A stretch of 41,096 bases of DNA from Phycisphaerales bacterium (lineage in GTDB: Bacteria; Bacteroidota; Bacteroidia; Chitinophagales; Chitinophagaceae), in the NCBI GenBank assembly GCA_030054025.1, contig JASGCQ010000013.1, positions 1-41,096 of the forward strand, written 5' to 3'. Below are positions 33,892 through 41,096 of the stretch, piece by piece. Under the pieces are notes generated by a model, which worked only from the letters and a program-made list of their open reading frames with translations, ran no database searches and was not told the DNA's origin. Both the position numbers and the translations under genes were made by a program. Within the stretch, counting starts at the first letter, position 1, and every line of letters begins with the position of its first letter.

Positions 33892-34581
33892 ATGGCAATC
33901 ACTAAAAAAAGAAAAGTCGCAGAGGCTAAAGTAGATAAAAATAAACTCTACTCACTTACCGAGGCTAGTGCTTTGGTAAAAGAATTGAACTGTACTAAAT
34001 TTGATAGTTCAGTTGATATCCATATCCGTTTGGGCGTAGATCCTAAAAAAGCAGACCAAGCTTTGCGTGGTACAGTATCATTACCTCATGGTACCGGTAA
34101 AACAAAACGCGTATTGGTATTGTGCACGCCTGATAAAGAAGCTGAAGCCAAAGCAGCAGGTGCAGATTTCGTTGGATTGGACGAGTTCGTTCAAAAAATC
34201 GAAAGTGGTTGGACAGACGTTGACGTAATCATCGCTACACCATCTGTAATGCCTAAAATTGGTAAATTGGGTAAAGTATTAGGCCCTCGCAACTTGATGC
34301 CGAATCCTAAAACCGGTACAGTAACCAATGATGTTGCTAATGCTGTAACTGATGTTAAAGGCGGTAAAATTGCATTTAAAGTAGATAAAGCAGGTATTAT
34401 TCATGCGTCTGTAGGTCGAGTGTCTTTCGAGCCATCAAAACTTGCAGAGAATATTCAGGAATTAGTGAATACACTCGTCAAAATGAAGCCATCTACAGCA
34501 AAAGGTACTTATCTTAAAGGAGTAAGCATGGCGTCGTCAATGAGCCCTGGAGTGGCAATAGACACTAAAACGGTAGCCTAA
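33892..34581 (+). CDS. rplA: 50S ribosomal protein L1
   Basis: 229 residues, standard length. The L1 stalk protein, contacting 23S rRNA helices near the E site and usually repressing its own operon. The core motif [17 protein letters not shown] (about 127-143) is complete, as is [14 protein letters not shown]. It starts 41 bases after rplK. Confidence 0.98.
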   Translation: MAITKKRKVAEAKVDKNKLYSLTEASALVKELNCTKFDSSVDIHIRLGVDPKKADQALRGTVSLPHGTGKTKRVLVLCTPDKEAEAKAAGADFVGLDEFVQKIESGWTDVDVIIATPSVMPKIGKLGKVLGPRNLMPNPKTGTVTNDVANAVTDVKGGKIAFKVDKAGIIHASVGRVSFEPSKLAENIQELVNTLVKMKPSTAKGTYLKGVSMASSMSPGVAIDTKTVA

Positions 34582-34625
34582 TTAAGCGATTAAAATTATT
34601 CCTAAATCATTAAAAAATTCAAGCA

Positions 34626-35141
34626 ATGAATACTGCTCAAAAAACTGAAGCAATAGAACTGTTGAAAGAAAAATTTTCTCAATACAGCAACTTTTATATC
34701 ACTAATACCGAATCTCTTACGGTAGCACAGGTGAGCAAGCTACGCCGCGTTTGTTTCGAGAAAAATGTCGAAATGAAAGTAGCCAAAAACACCCTTATCA
34801 AAAAAGCATTACAATCGCTTAATGATGAGAAATACGCTGATATTTACGGAGCTCTTCATGGCGTAACGGCATTGATGTTCTCAGACTCTCCCAAAGAGCC
34901 TGCTGTTATCATCAGCGCATTCCGCAGCGAAGAGAAAAACGAAAGACCAACCTTGAAGGCCGCCTTTATCGGCGAAGATATCTTTATGGGCGATAATCAA
35001 TTGACCGCTCTTAAAAATATCAAAACCAAAAACGAGCTTATCGGCGAAGTTATCGGTTTACTTCAATCTCCCGCCCGTCGTGTTATTGCAGCCTTGTTGC
35101 ACAACGCAGAAAGCAAAGGAGAAACAGCAGCTGCAGAATAA
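34626..35141 (+). CDS. rplJ: 50S ribosomal protein L10
   Basis: 171 residues. Forms the base of the stalk with L7/L12. The N-terminal rRNA-binding domain has KLRRVCFEKNVEMKVAKNTLIKKAL, and the C-terminal helix (about 135-171, LIGEVIGLLQSPARRVIAALL) is where L7/L12 dimers dock. It follows rplA by 44 bases. No attenuator hairpin is obvious in the 111 bases before rplL. Confidence 0.97.
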   Translation: MNTAQKTEAIELLKEKFSQYSNFYITNTESLTVAQVSKLRRVCFEKNVEMKVAKNTLIKKALQSLNDEKYADIYGALHGVTALMFSDSPKEPAVIISAFRSEEKNERPTLKAAFIGEDIFMGDNQLTALKNIKTKNELIGEVIGLLQSPARRVIAALLHNAESKGETAAAE

Positions 35142-35252
35142 TTTTGCACTTGCTTGCCGAACACTATGTTCTGCACACAAAATACGGCTTCCAAGCTCGC
35201 ATATATTTACCAAATAACATTTTTAAAACAACAACATTAAAACAACATAACA

Positions 35253-35624
35253 ATGGCAGACATTAAAGCATTAGCAGAACAATTAGTAAACTTGACAGTA
35301 AAAGACGTTCAAGAACTTGCTGACGTATTGAAAGCAGACTACGGAATAGAGCCAGCAGCAGCAGCAGTAGTAGCTGTAGCAGGCGGTGGTGGAGCAGCAG
35401 CAGCTGAAGAAAAAACATCTTTTGATGTAATTTTGAAAAATGCAGGAGCTTCTAAATTGAACGTAGTAAAAACGGTAAAAGACTTAACAGGTCTTGGACT
35501 TAAAGAAGCTAAAGAATTAGTAGATGGTGCTCCAAAGCCAGTAAAAGAAGGTGTGAGCAAAGCCGAAGCTGAGGATATCAAAGCAAAATTGATTGAAGCA
35601 GGTGCTGAAGTTGAAATCGCTTAA
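35253..35624 (+). CDS. rplL: 50S ribosomal protein L7/L12
   Basis: 123 residues. The N-terminal dimerisation domain is followed by an alanine/glycine-rich hinge (about 33-50) and the C-terminal factor-binding domain ([36 protein letters not shown]). Last gene of the operon; a strong terminator follows after 24 bases. In most bacteria rpoB and rpoC come next; they are absent here. Confidence 0.98.
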   Translation: MADIKALAEQLVNLTVKDVQELADVLKADYGIEPAAAAVVAVAGGGGAAAAEEKTSFDVILKNAGASKLNVVKTVKDLTGLGLKEAKELVDGAPKPVKEGVSKAEAEDIKAKLIEAGAEVEIA

Positions 35625-35648
35625 TTTCCTTTCCATTCATGAATTTTT

Positions 35649-35681
35649 AATAAGGCGATACAATTGTATCGCCTTATTTTT
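35649..35681 (+). terminator. Terminator of the rplKAJL operon
   Basis: Perfect palindrome from 35649 to 35678 centred on CAATTG, with stem AAGGCGATACA and a run of Ts after it. It separates the ribosomal operon from the methyltransferase gene. Confidence 0.9.
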
Positions 35682-35736
35682 ATATTGTGTAATCAGTATC
35701 TAAGCATAAAACAAGCTACTTTCGCAGCCGAAAAAT

Positions 35737-36471
35737 ATGGAACAACAATCATGGTTCGAATCTTGGTTCAATTCGCCTTACTATAATGTGCTGTATCAAC
35801 ACAGAGATGATGCAGAAGCTGAACTGTTTGCTGAGGCTTTAATGCGATACCTGACTCCTCCAATAGGGAGCAGAATGGTGGATATCGGTTGTGGTGAAGG
35901 GCGCTTCTCGGTTCAATTTGCCCAAGAAGGTTTTGATGTAGTAGGCGTAGATATTGCAGCTAACAGAATAGAAAAGGCATTGGAGTACGAACGTGATAAT
36001 TTACATTTTTTCGTACATGACATGCGCTTGCCTTTCTATATCAATTACTTTGATTTTGCTTTCAATCTATTTACCAGTTTTGGATATTTTGCACATCAAA
36101 GTGATAACATAAGAGCCGCGAGAGCATTTGCATTGGGCTTAAAAAAGGGAGGGTATCTAGTTGTAGATTATTTGAACAAGGAATGGGTTTTACAACAATT
36201 AAAGCCACATGATATTATTGAGCGTGAGGGAGTATCTTTTGATATTCGTAAACATTTTGATGGTCAACATATCATCAAAGGAATTTGTTTTCTTGATTGT
36301 GAAGGCATCTTTAGGCAATATACGGAGCGCGTTTCTGCCTTCTCTCTAAGCGATTTTACCCAACTCTTTGCGTCGGTAGGGCTTACATTGGAAGCTACCT
36401 TTGGTAATTATACTTTAGATACTTTTGATGATAAAGTATCGCCCCGATTAATAATGGTATTTAAAAAATAG
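35737..36471 (+). CDS. Class I SAM-dependent methyltransferase
   Basis: 244 residues. Motif I VDIGCGEGRF (48-57) binds SAM, followed by the acidic end of strand 2 (VVGVDIAANRI) and motif post-I (FFVHDMRLPFY). The later segment FDFAFNLFTSFGYF is common in small-molecule or ubiquinone/menaquinone-type methyltransferases. Substrate unknown. The next gene (PAP2) starts three bases after the stop, so the two are translated together; both could act in lipid metabolism. A TACTTTCG box just upstream is a weak promoter candidate. Confidence 0.85.
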   Translation: MEQQSWFESWFNSPYYNVLYQHRDDAEAELFAEALMRYLTPPIGSRMVDIGCGEGRFSVQFAQEGFDVVGVDIAANRIEKALEYERDNLHFFVHDMRLPFYINYFDFAFNLFTSFGYFAHQSDNIRAARAFALGLKKGGYLVVDYLNKEWVLQQLKPHDIIEREGVSFDIRKHFDGQHIIKGICFLDCEGIFRQYTERVSAFSLSDFTQLFASVGLTLEATFGNYTLDTFDDKVSPRLIMVFKK

Positions 36472-36474
36472 TAT

Positions 36475-37056
36475 ATGCAGGAAAGTTCCTTACATTCCCT
36501 ACTGCAAGAAGATCAGAAGCTATGGTATCATATCAATGTATTATGGCAAAATGAAGTATTGAATACACTGACTCCTATCCTCCGCAATCCCTTAACGTGG
36601 CTGCCCCTGTATGTCTTTTTAGCAATTTTTATACCTTACAAATTTGGCAAAAAAGGTATATACTGGTGTTTGTCATTTATCATTACTTTTGCCCTAAGCG
36701 ATTATACTAGTGCTTCTATTATCAAACCTTTGGTGCATCGCATAAGACCTTGTAATGATGCTGTTTTGCAAAAAACAGTTCATTTATTGATTGATTGTGG
36801 AGGTGGTTATAGTTTTCCTTCGGCGCATGCCACCAATCATTTTGCGCTTGCTTTTTTTATGATTTTTAGTTTGGGTCATCTTTACAGATGGATGTGGTTG
36901 CCGGCATTTATTTGGGCATTTTCGGTAGCCTATGCACAAGTATATGTGGGCGTTCATTATCCTTTGGATGTAATATGTGGCGGGCTGTTGGGGATTTTTA
37001 TAGGTGTCAGCACTGGTGTGTTTTTTAAGAATAAAATTGGGTTGGGTAAAAAGTAA
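36475..37056 (+). CDS. PAP2 superfamily membrane phosphatase
   Basis: 193 residues with about five hydrophobic segments. The acid-phosphatase motifs are KPLVHRIRP (84-92), PSAH (115-118) and YAQVYVGVHYPLD (153-165). In the third motif the usual arginine is glutamine Q155; H161 and D165 remain. Such enzymes dephosphorylate undecaprenyl diphosphate or lipid A phosphates at the periplasmic face. The Bacteroidota-type AQVYVGVHYPLD version is common, so activity is likely despite the substitution. Downstream lies a block of inverted-repeat DNA. Confidence 0.88.
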   Translation: MQESSLHSLLQEDQKLWYHINVLWQNEVLNTLTPILRNPLTWLPLYVFLAIFIPYKFGKKGIYWCLSFIITFALSDYTSASIIKPLVHRIRPCNDAVLQKTVHLLIDCGGGYSFPSAHATNHFALAFFMIFSLGHLYRWMWLPAFIWAFSVAYAQVYVGVHYPLDVICGGLLGIFIGVSTGVFFKNKIGLGKK

Positions 37057-37060
37057 GTCC

Positions 37061-37263
37061 ATTTAGGCAATGTTTCAGAGTTAGTGGTAGCTTTCTAATT
37101 TTTTATTTTTGATTGGTTTTTGAATTTGTAAAAATTAAATTTATCAGATATTCAAAATCCGAATCGCTCGTCCTTTTTATTATTTGCTCACCTTAAAAAA
37201 AACAATCAAAAATAAAAAAAAGAGACAAGGGACGGACGGCAAACGCACAAAGCAAGCGCACAT
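37061..37263 (+). repeat. Repeat A', left copy
   Basis: Gene-free. Matches the reverse complement of 39778-39939 with indels. Clear blocks are AATGTTTCAG with GTTAGTG (37069-37086), CTCGTCCTTTTT with TTTGCTCACC (37167-37192), and GAGACAAGGGAC through GCAAGCGCACAT (37222-37263). The middle is diverged. Minus-strand frames over it are not protein-like. Confidence 0.75.
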
Positions 37264-37264
37264 T

Positions 37265-37364
37265 TTTTGTAACCGCAAAATTCAGCAAAGAATATCCCGA
37301 TTTCTTATTCAGCAATATTGATGACTTTTTAAAGCAATAGACTTTTACCTTTGAGCCAATTAGG
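37265..37364 (+). pseudogene. Repeat B': displaced copy of the rmlD-like gene's 3' end
   Basis: 100 bases, 97 identical to the reverse complement of 39936-40035. It encodes the last 23 residues of the rmlD-like protein (VTAKFSKEYPDFLF to FLKQ), then the same stop and a following TACCTTTG. One mismatch is a synonymous valine codon (GTA against GTG). No start codon or upstream part exists here, so it is a fragment. Confidence 0.9.
37346..37353 (+). promoter_or_regulatory. -7 box upstream of mutS2, within repeat B'
   Basis: TACCTTTG, an exact TAnnTTTG match, 24 bases before the mutS2 ATG. No clear -33 element. The same box is present in the other repeat copy behind rmlD. Confidence 0.45.
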
Positions 37365-37376
37365 ACCCAATAGATT

Positions 37377-39491
37377 ATGTTGCAATTGTACCCTGCCAAT
37401 GCAGGCGATTCTTTAGAGTTTAGTAAAGTAAAACAATTATTGTTGGAAAAATGCCGTACCGATGCGGCTAAGGAGTGTGTGTGCGAACTCAAATTCAATT
37501 CGCACTTAGCCTTTATCGAAAAAGCATTATTGCAAACATCGGAGTATCGCTCTATACTCAGCGGAACAGATTATTTTCCCTCCGATTTTAATCAGAATGT
37601 GCAAAAAGAATTGCAGCTCTTGGCACTCAGCGGCGCCAGCCTTTCGGGCGAACAATTAAGGGGCTTGAGCAACCTTGCGTTGAGCATCAAAAGCATCTTG
37701 AATTGGTTCGCCGGACACAACAAGCTCTTTCCTCAATTACAAGCACTTTCTGAAAAAATTCATTATTATGAAGAGATTGCCCAAATCGTTACCGCCGTAG
37801 TGGATGAGCAAGGCAATGTACGCGATAATGCTTCGAAAGAATTGATGAGTATCCGCATGGAGCTCTCCAAACAACGCAACCAACTACGCAAATTGTTTGA
37901 GTCCATCCTCCGCAAGTTGAGTAAGCAAGGCTATCTTGCCGATATATCTGAAGGTTTTTTAAACGGCAGAAGAACAGTCGCCATCACCGCAGAACACAAG
38001 CGTATCGTAAAAGGTATTTTGCATGGAGAAAGCGACACCCACAAAACAGTATTTATTGAGCCCGAAGAAACGATTGAATTAAACAACGAAATCTTCTCGT
38101 TGGAGCGTGCTGAATCGCGCGAGATTCACCGCATACTATCGCAAACTACGGCAAGCCTTTCGACCTATCAGCCACAATTGGCCAGCTATTACCATTTGTG
38201 TGGGCTCTACGATTTCATCCGTGCAAAGGCATTATTGGCGGTGGATATGAATGCCTTTATGCCCCGATTGAGTGCTCATCCTTCTGTGCAACTCATCAAA
38301 GCATTTCACCCCATCCTTTTTCTAAACAACAAAAGGAACAACAAAACCATTGTCCCGACCAATATACAGCTCGATAGAGAACAGCGGATTCTCATCATCA
38401 GCGGTCCCAACGCAGGGGGCAAAACGGTAACAATGAAAACCGTTGGATTGCTACAATTGATGCTGCAAGCAGGATTGCTAGTGCCTGTGGATCCCAACTC
38501 TGAAATGGGGGTTTTTAAACAAATCATGATTCATATTGGCGATACACAGTCTATAGAACAAGAATTGAGTACCTACAGTGCGCATCTCCGCGACATGAAA
38601 TATTTCATGGACTTTGCCAATGGCAAAACTTTGCTCTTTATTGACGAATTGGGCAGCGGCTCCGACCCCAATCTGGGCGGTGCTTTTGCCGAAGCTATTG
38701 TAGAAGAGTTGGCACGCAAACATGCACTGGGAATAGTTACTACCCATTATCTCAACCTCAAATTAATGGCGGGTAAAGTGCATGGTATCATGAATGGGGC
38801 TATGGTTTTCGACGAAGAAAAATTAGAGCCTTTGTACCAACTCTCCATCGGCAAGCCAGGCAGCTCCTATACCTTTGCTATTGCCCAGCGCAGCGGCTTG
38901 GATGCTAAAATCATTGGCAGAGCCAAACAACTCACTGAGCGGGGACATTTCAAATTGGATAAGATGCTCTTGCAGACCGAGCAACAAGTGATTCAGTTAT
39001 CGGACAAGGAAAAAGCCCTGAACAAATTGCTCAAAGACAATGAAAAGCTGAAGAAAGAAATGGAGCATCTGAATGACAAAGAGCGGGTGAAACAACAGCA
39101 AGATGCCCTAAAATTGCAGAACCTCATCAAGAAAGAAGAATTGGACTATCTGCGCGAAATGGAACGCAATTTCAAGCAAATCATACTCGATTGGAAGAAG
39201 ATTGAGAATAAAAACGAAGTCATAAAAAATGCAGAATCTGTCCTCTTCAAAAAGAAGCAAATTCAAAGCAATCAAAGTGCGGCACGCAAAGCCGATAAAA
39301 ATTTTGAAATCGTAGGCGGATCCGCCAAAATAGGCGACCTCCTCCGCCACAAAGCCAAGCACCAAGTAGGTATCCTCAAAGAATTAAAAGACAAATATGC
39401 CTTGATTATGATTGGTAAAATGCCCTTCAAAGTGCTCATCGAAGAATGGGTAGTGGTGCGTAAAAAAGAAGACGAAGGGAAGAAAAAATAA
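37377..39491 (+). CDS. mutS2: MutS2-type ATPase lacking the Smr domain
   Basis: 704 residues. MutS2 proteins bind branched DNA or stalled/collided ribosomes and, in other bacteria, suppress recombination. The core is intact: Walker A GPNAGGKT (343-350), Walker B TLLFIDELGSGSDP (418-431), and the TTHYLNLK histidine. The N-terminal lever/clamp region (1-310) and a long charged coiled coil (about 530-630) follow the family. The C-terminus ends in a small KOW-like segment (GDLLRHKAKHQVGILKELKDKYALIMIG) and a lysine tail; the ~80-residue Smr nuclease domain of Bacillus-type MutS2 (about 785 residues) is absent. No remnant of Smr is visible downstream. It is flanked by inverted repeats. Confidence 0.92.
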   Translation: MLQLYPANAGDSLEFSKVKQLLLEKCRTDAAKECVCELKFNSHLAFIEKALLQTSEYRSILSGTDYFPSDFNQNVQKELQLLALSGASLSGEQLRGLSNLALSIKSILNWFAGHNKLFPQLQALSEKIHYYEEIAQIVTAVVDEQGNVRDNASKELMSIRMELSKQRNQLRKLFESILRKLSKQGYLADISEGFLNGRRTVAITAEHKRIVKGILHGESDTHKTVFIEPEETIELNNEIFSLERAESREIHRILSQTTASLSTYQPQLASYYHLCGLYDFIRAKALLAVDMNAFMPRLSAHPSVQLIKAFHPILFLNNKRNNKTIVPTNIQLDREQRILIISGPNAGGKTVTMKTVGLLQLMLQAGLLVPVDPNSEMGVFKQIMIHIGDTQSIEQELSTYSAHLRDMKYFMDFANGKTLLFIDELGSGSDPNLGGAFAEAIVEELARKHALGIVTTHYLNLKLMAGKVHGIMNGAMVFDEEKLEPLYQLSIGKPGSSYTFAIAQRSGLDAKIIGRAKQLTERGHFKLDKMLLQTEQQVIQLSDKEKALNKLLKDNEKLKKEMEHLNDKERVKQQQDALKLQNLIKKEELDYLREMERNFKQIILDWKKIENKNEVIKNAESVLFKKKQIQSNQSAARKADKNFEIVGGSAKIGDLLRHKAKHQVGILKELKDKYALIMIGKMPFKVLIEEWVVVRKKEDEGKKK

Positions 39492-39777
39492 AGCACGGCT
39501 TGAATAATTCTCATCTTAAATTGAGATAGCCCTTTAAAACATTTATCAATACCGAAAAATTGGGTTATACCAATTAGATAACCAATGGGGCATGATGTAT
39601 GGGTTCATAAATTATAGGGCAAATGCAACGATATTGGCAGTAATACAGTTAAAGTATTACATCGTAGTTCGGCAGTTCATCTACACCCACATATTAAAAT
39701 GCTGCAATGGATATTAAACCCAAATTTTGTAGTAGCGGTATTTTTGAATAATCTGACCCAAAAACACCCTCCTTTCA
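39492..39777. other. Gene-free spacer after mutS2
   Basis: No supported gene. A small inverted repeat GGTTAT/ATAACC lies at about 39564-39584. Short plus-strand frames (from 39699 and 39778) run into the repeat and look accidental. No clear terminator for mutS2 is visible. Confidence 0.4.
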
Positions 39778-39939
39778 ATGTGCGCTTGCTTTGTGTGTTT
39801 GCCGTCTGTCCCTTGTCTCTTTTTTTATTTTCGTTTTGGTTTTTTGAGGGTGAGCAAATACAAAAAAGGACGAGTGACGCCGCTTTCTATTTTTATTTCT
39901 CTTGTTTTTTCCATCACTAACGCTGAAACATTACCCCTA
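39778..39939 (-). repeat. Repeat A, right copy (inverted relative to A')
   Basis: Reverse-complement match to 37061-37263, strongest over 39778-39817 (GCGCTTGCTTTGTG and GTCCCTTGTCTC) and 39850-39880 (GGTGAGCAAATA, then AGGACGAGTG). It directly follows repeat B when read on the minus strand. Confidence 0.75.
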
Positions 39940-40035
39940 ATTGGCGCAAAGGTAAAAGCCTATTGCTTTAAAAAGTCATCAATATTGCTGAATAAGAAAT
40001 CGGGATATTCTTTGCTGAATTTTGCGGTCACAAAA
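39936..40035 (-). repeat. Repeat B, right copy (3' end of the rmlD-like gene)
   Basis: Inverted counterpart of 37265-37364 with three mismatches in 100 bases. It covers the final 25 codons including the stop of the rmlD-like gene and 24 bases of its downstream flank, including a minus-strand TACCTTTG. Confidence 0.9.
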
Positions 40036-40823
40036 CCGCCCAGTAGCGGACGTGCTGCAGGCTGATTGAGTTCGGCAGTGCTGAGTGGAATTAAATCATA
40101 TACAGCATTGGGGAAATATTGTAACACTCTCAAGGCAAGTGCAACACGGTTCATGTAGTCGGTGCCGCCGATATGGTAGATGCCGCTTTTGCCATCGCGC
40201 AGCAATGCAAACATGGCACGGGCTATGTCCATAGCATTGGTGGGCGAAGCAAATTGATCGTAGGGGAGTTTGAGGGTCAATTTTTGTTCCTCTTTGCATT
40301 GCTGTACAATGCGCGAAACGAAATTTTTGCCACGATCCTCATTGCCATAGATATTGGTAACACGCAAGACTAGGGTATTGGCTACTTGAGCCAATGCCAA
40401 TTGCTCGGCTTCTAGTTTGTGGCGAGCATATACGCTCAATGGGTTGAGTGGAGCATCTTCGCTATAAGGCCCGTCTTTGCCATCGAACACATAATCGGTG
40501 GAGATATAGACCAAGCGTGCTTTGCATTGTTGTGCCAGAGCTATGATATTGATGGTGCTTTGTACGGTTTTTTGATAGCTTTCTTCCACGTTTGCTTCGC
40601 AATAATCTACATGAGTAAGTGCGCCGCAATGTACCAATACATCGGGTTTCCAGCCGATGATGTCAAAATTATCGGCATGGTTGGGCTCTAAGGTGTTGTA
40701 AAATACGGTGCCTTCTGTAGCATAGGAGAAATAAGAACCTTTTACCTCCCAGCCTTGTGCGGCAAAATGCTGCATACAATTACTGCCTACTAATCCCGAT
40801 GCGCCAACAATAAATACTTTCAT
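39960..40823 (-). CDS. RmlD-like SDR reductase (dTDP-4-dehydrorhamnose reductase family)
   Basis: 287 residues of the extended short-chain dehydrogenase family. The N-terminal Rossmann motif is GASGLVGS (8-15), the catalytic motif YARHK is at about 131-135 with a preceding YISTDYVFDGKDGPYSE, the family's signature of RmlD and MAT2B-like proteins. It would reduce a nucleotide-sugar keto group for surface polysaccharide synthesis, but no other rhamnose genes are nearby, so the substrate is uncertain. The last 25 codons including the stop are duplicated in inverted form before mutS2. Confidence 0.85.
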   Translation of the reverse strand: MKVFIVGASGLVGSNCMQHFAAQGWEVKGSYFSYATEGTVFYNTLEPNHADNFDIIGWKPDVLVHCGALTHVDYCEANVEESYQKTVQSTINIIALAQQCKARLVYISTDYVFDGKDGPYSEDAPLNPLSVYARHKLEAEQLALAQVANTLVLRVTNIYGNEDRGKNFVSRIVQQCKEEQKLTLKLPYDQFASPTNAMDIARAMFALLRDGKSGIYHIGGTDYMNRVALALRVLQYFPNAVYDLIPLSTAELNQPAARPLLGGFVTAKFSKEYPDFLFSNIDDFLKQ

Positions 40824-40839
40824 AGAAAAAATGTTGCTG

Positions 40840-40847
40840 CAAAAATA
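40840..40847 (-). promoter_or_regulatory. -7 box for the rmlD-like gene
   Basis: Minus-strand TATTTTTG, an exact TAnnTTTG match, 17 bases before the ATG at 40823. No clear -33 TTTG at the usual spacing. Confidence 0.5.
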
Positions 40848-41034
40848 AAGCTTCTAAATGAAATCGGGATTGAATTTAGGAGTCCTTGATTAGCCCAAAA
40901 AGTTCAATAGGCTTTAATCTTCTAATGACCGTCAATAGGTTTTTTTGTTTCTAGGTGTTTGAATGTGAATGTATTGCGTTTCATATTAAGGATTGAAAAA
41001 AGTTGTAAATAAGCTGTAAGAAAATCTTACGCCC

Positions 41035-41096
41035 ATGAGTACCCTAAAAATAGAATACACCGACAAAGAAATTACCGCCAATGGTGGCATAGCCTT
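41035..41096 (+). CDS. Probable transposase, N-terminus only (runs off window)
   Basis: ATG at 41035 opens a frame to the window end: MSTLKIEYTDKEITANGGIA. This resembles the start of IS1380-type transposases of Bacteroidota (a YTDKEIT then GG motif), as far as 20 residues allow. Just upstream lies an inverted repeat GTAAGA/TCTTAC (41016-41030) that could be part of an element end or leader. An insertion-sequence identity is plausible but unproven; it could instead be an unrelated gene. Confidence 0.5.
   Translation, partial: MSTLKIEYTDKEITANGGIA

Noticed and set aside
35142-35252. Attenuator between rplJ and rplL
   Set aside because: No stable stem with a T-run is visible in the 111-base gap.
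37193-37498. Minus-strand 101-codon frame upstream of mutS2
   Set aside because: Runs through repeat A'/B' and into mutS2 antisense; explained by the inverted repeat.
39699-40065. Plus-strand frames of 73 and 95 codons after mutS2
   Set aside because: They translate repeats A and B antisense to the rmlD-like gene; hydrophobic but not protein-family-like.
1-41096. CRISPR arrays, tRNA and rRNA genes
   Set aside because: No regularly spaced repeats and no cloverleaf-like or rRNA-like sequence was seen in the intergenic stretches; a tRNAscan or Infernal run would be decisive.

Overview
The window looks like chromosome from a Bacteroidota bacterium, probably near Chitinophagales/Sphingobacteriia. 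Direct support: two proteins with C-terminal type IX secretion (T9SS) sorting domains, a fused LpxC-FabZ gene, a GldA-type gliding ATPase, promoters of the Bacteroidota form TTTG-N18-21-TAnnTTTG, and A-rich leaders without Shine-Dalgarno sequences. The exact lineage is inferred.

Layout. 1-0.9 kb: 3' end of a T9SS-secreted repeat protein. 1.2-5.6 kb (minus): urocanase (hutU), a nucleotidyltransferase with a small overlapping partner gene, a secreted protein, and a phosphohexomutase. 5.8-7.5 kb: an envelope protein and lipoyl synthase. 7.6-11.5 kb (minus): lipid A operon lpxD, lpxC-fabZ, lpxA and an ABC ATPase. 11.7-14.6 kb: gldA, a propionyl-CoA-carboxylase-type carboxyltransferase and a YjbR protein. 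14.6-16.2 kb (minus): two small genes and a prohibitin-like protein. 16.3-24.4 kb: a membrane transglutaminase-like protein, two saccharopine dehydrogenase family genes (lysine catabolism), an ACP phosphodiesterase, a beta-lactamase-fold lipoprotein and a LysM/double-psi-barrel protein. 24.4-28.3 kb (minus): a small lipoprotein, glyA, YccF, a flavoprotein and rnhA. 28.3-33.2 kb: mqnA, an HMG-CoA lyase, an HxlR regulator, a PNGase F-like T9SS protein and a lipoprotein. 33.3-35.7 kb: rplK-rplA-rplJ-rplL as a self-contained operon. 35.7-41.1 kb: a methyltransferase, a PAP2 phosphatase, a Smr-less MutS2 flanked by inverted repeats, an RmlD-like reductase, and the start of a probable transposase.

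Function. Much of the window is housekeeping: lipid A, ribosomal proteins, one-carbon metabolism, lipoylation and menaquinone. Amino-acid and acyl-CoA catabolism genes (hutU, both saccharopine dehydrogenases, pccB type, mvaB type) recur, which suits an organism that feeds on protein. I found no CRISPR array, tRNA, rRNA or complete mobile element.

Most unusual items: (1) a 100-bp, 97% identical inverted repeat around mutS2, made of the 3' end of the rmlD-like gene plus a promoter-like box, so that recombination would place mutS2 directly behind rmlD; (2) a compact overlapping two-gene nucleotidyltransferase module of toxin-antitoxin type between housekeeping genes; (3) a palindromic pair of -7 boxes between rnhA and mqnA; (4) a ribosomal operon cut off from its usual secE-nusG and rpoBC neighbours; (5) a PNGase F-like protein that keeps two of the three acidic active-site positions.
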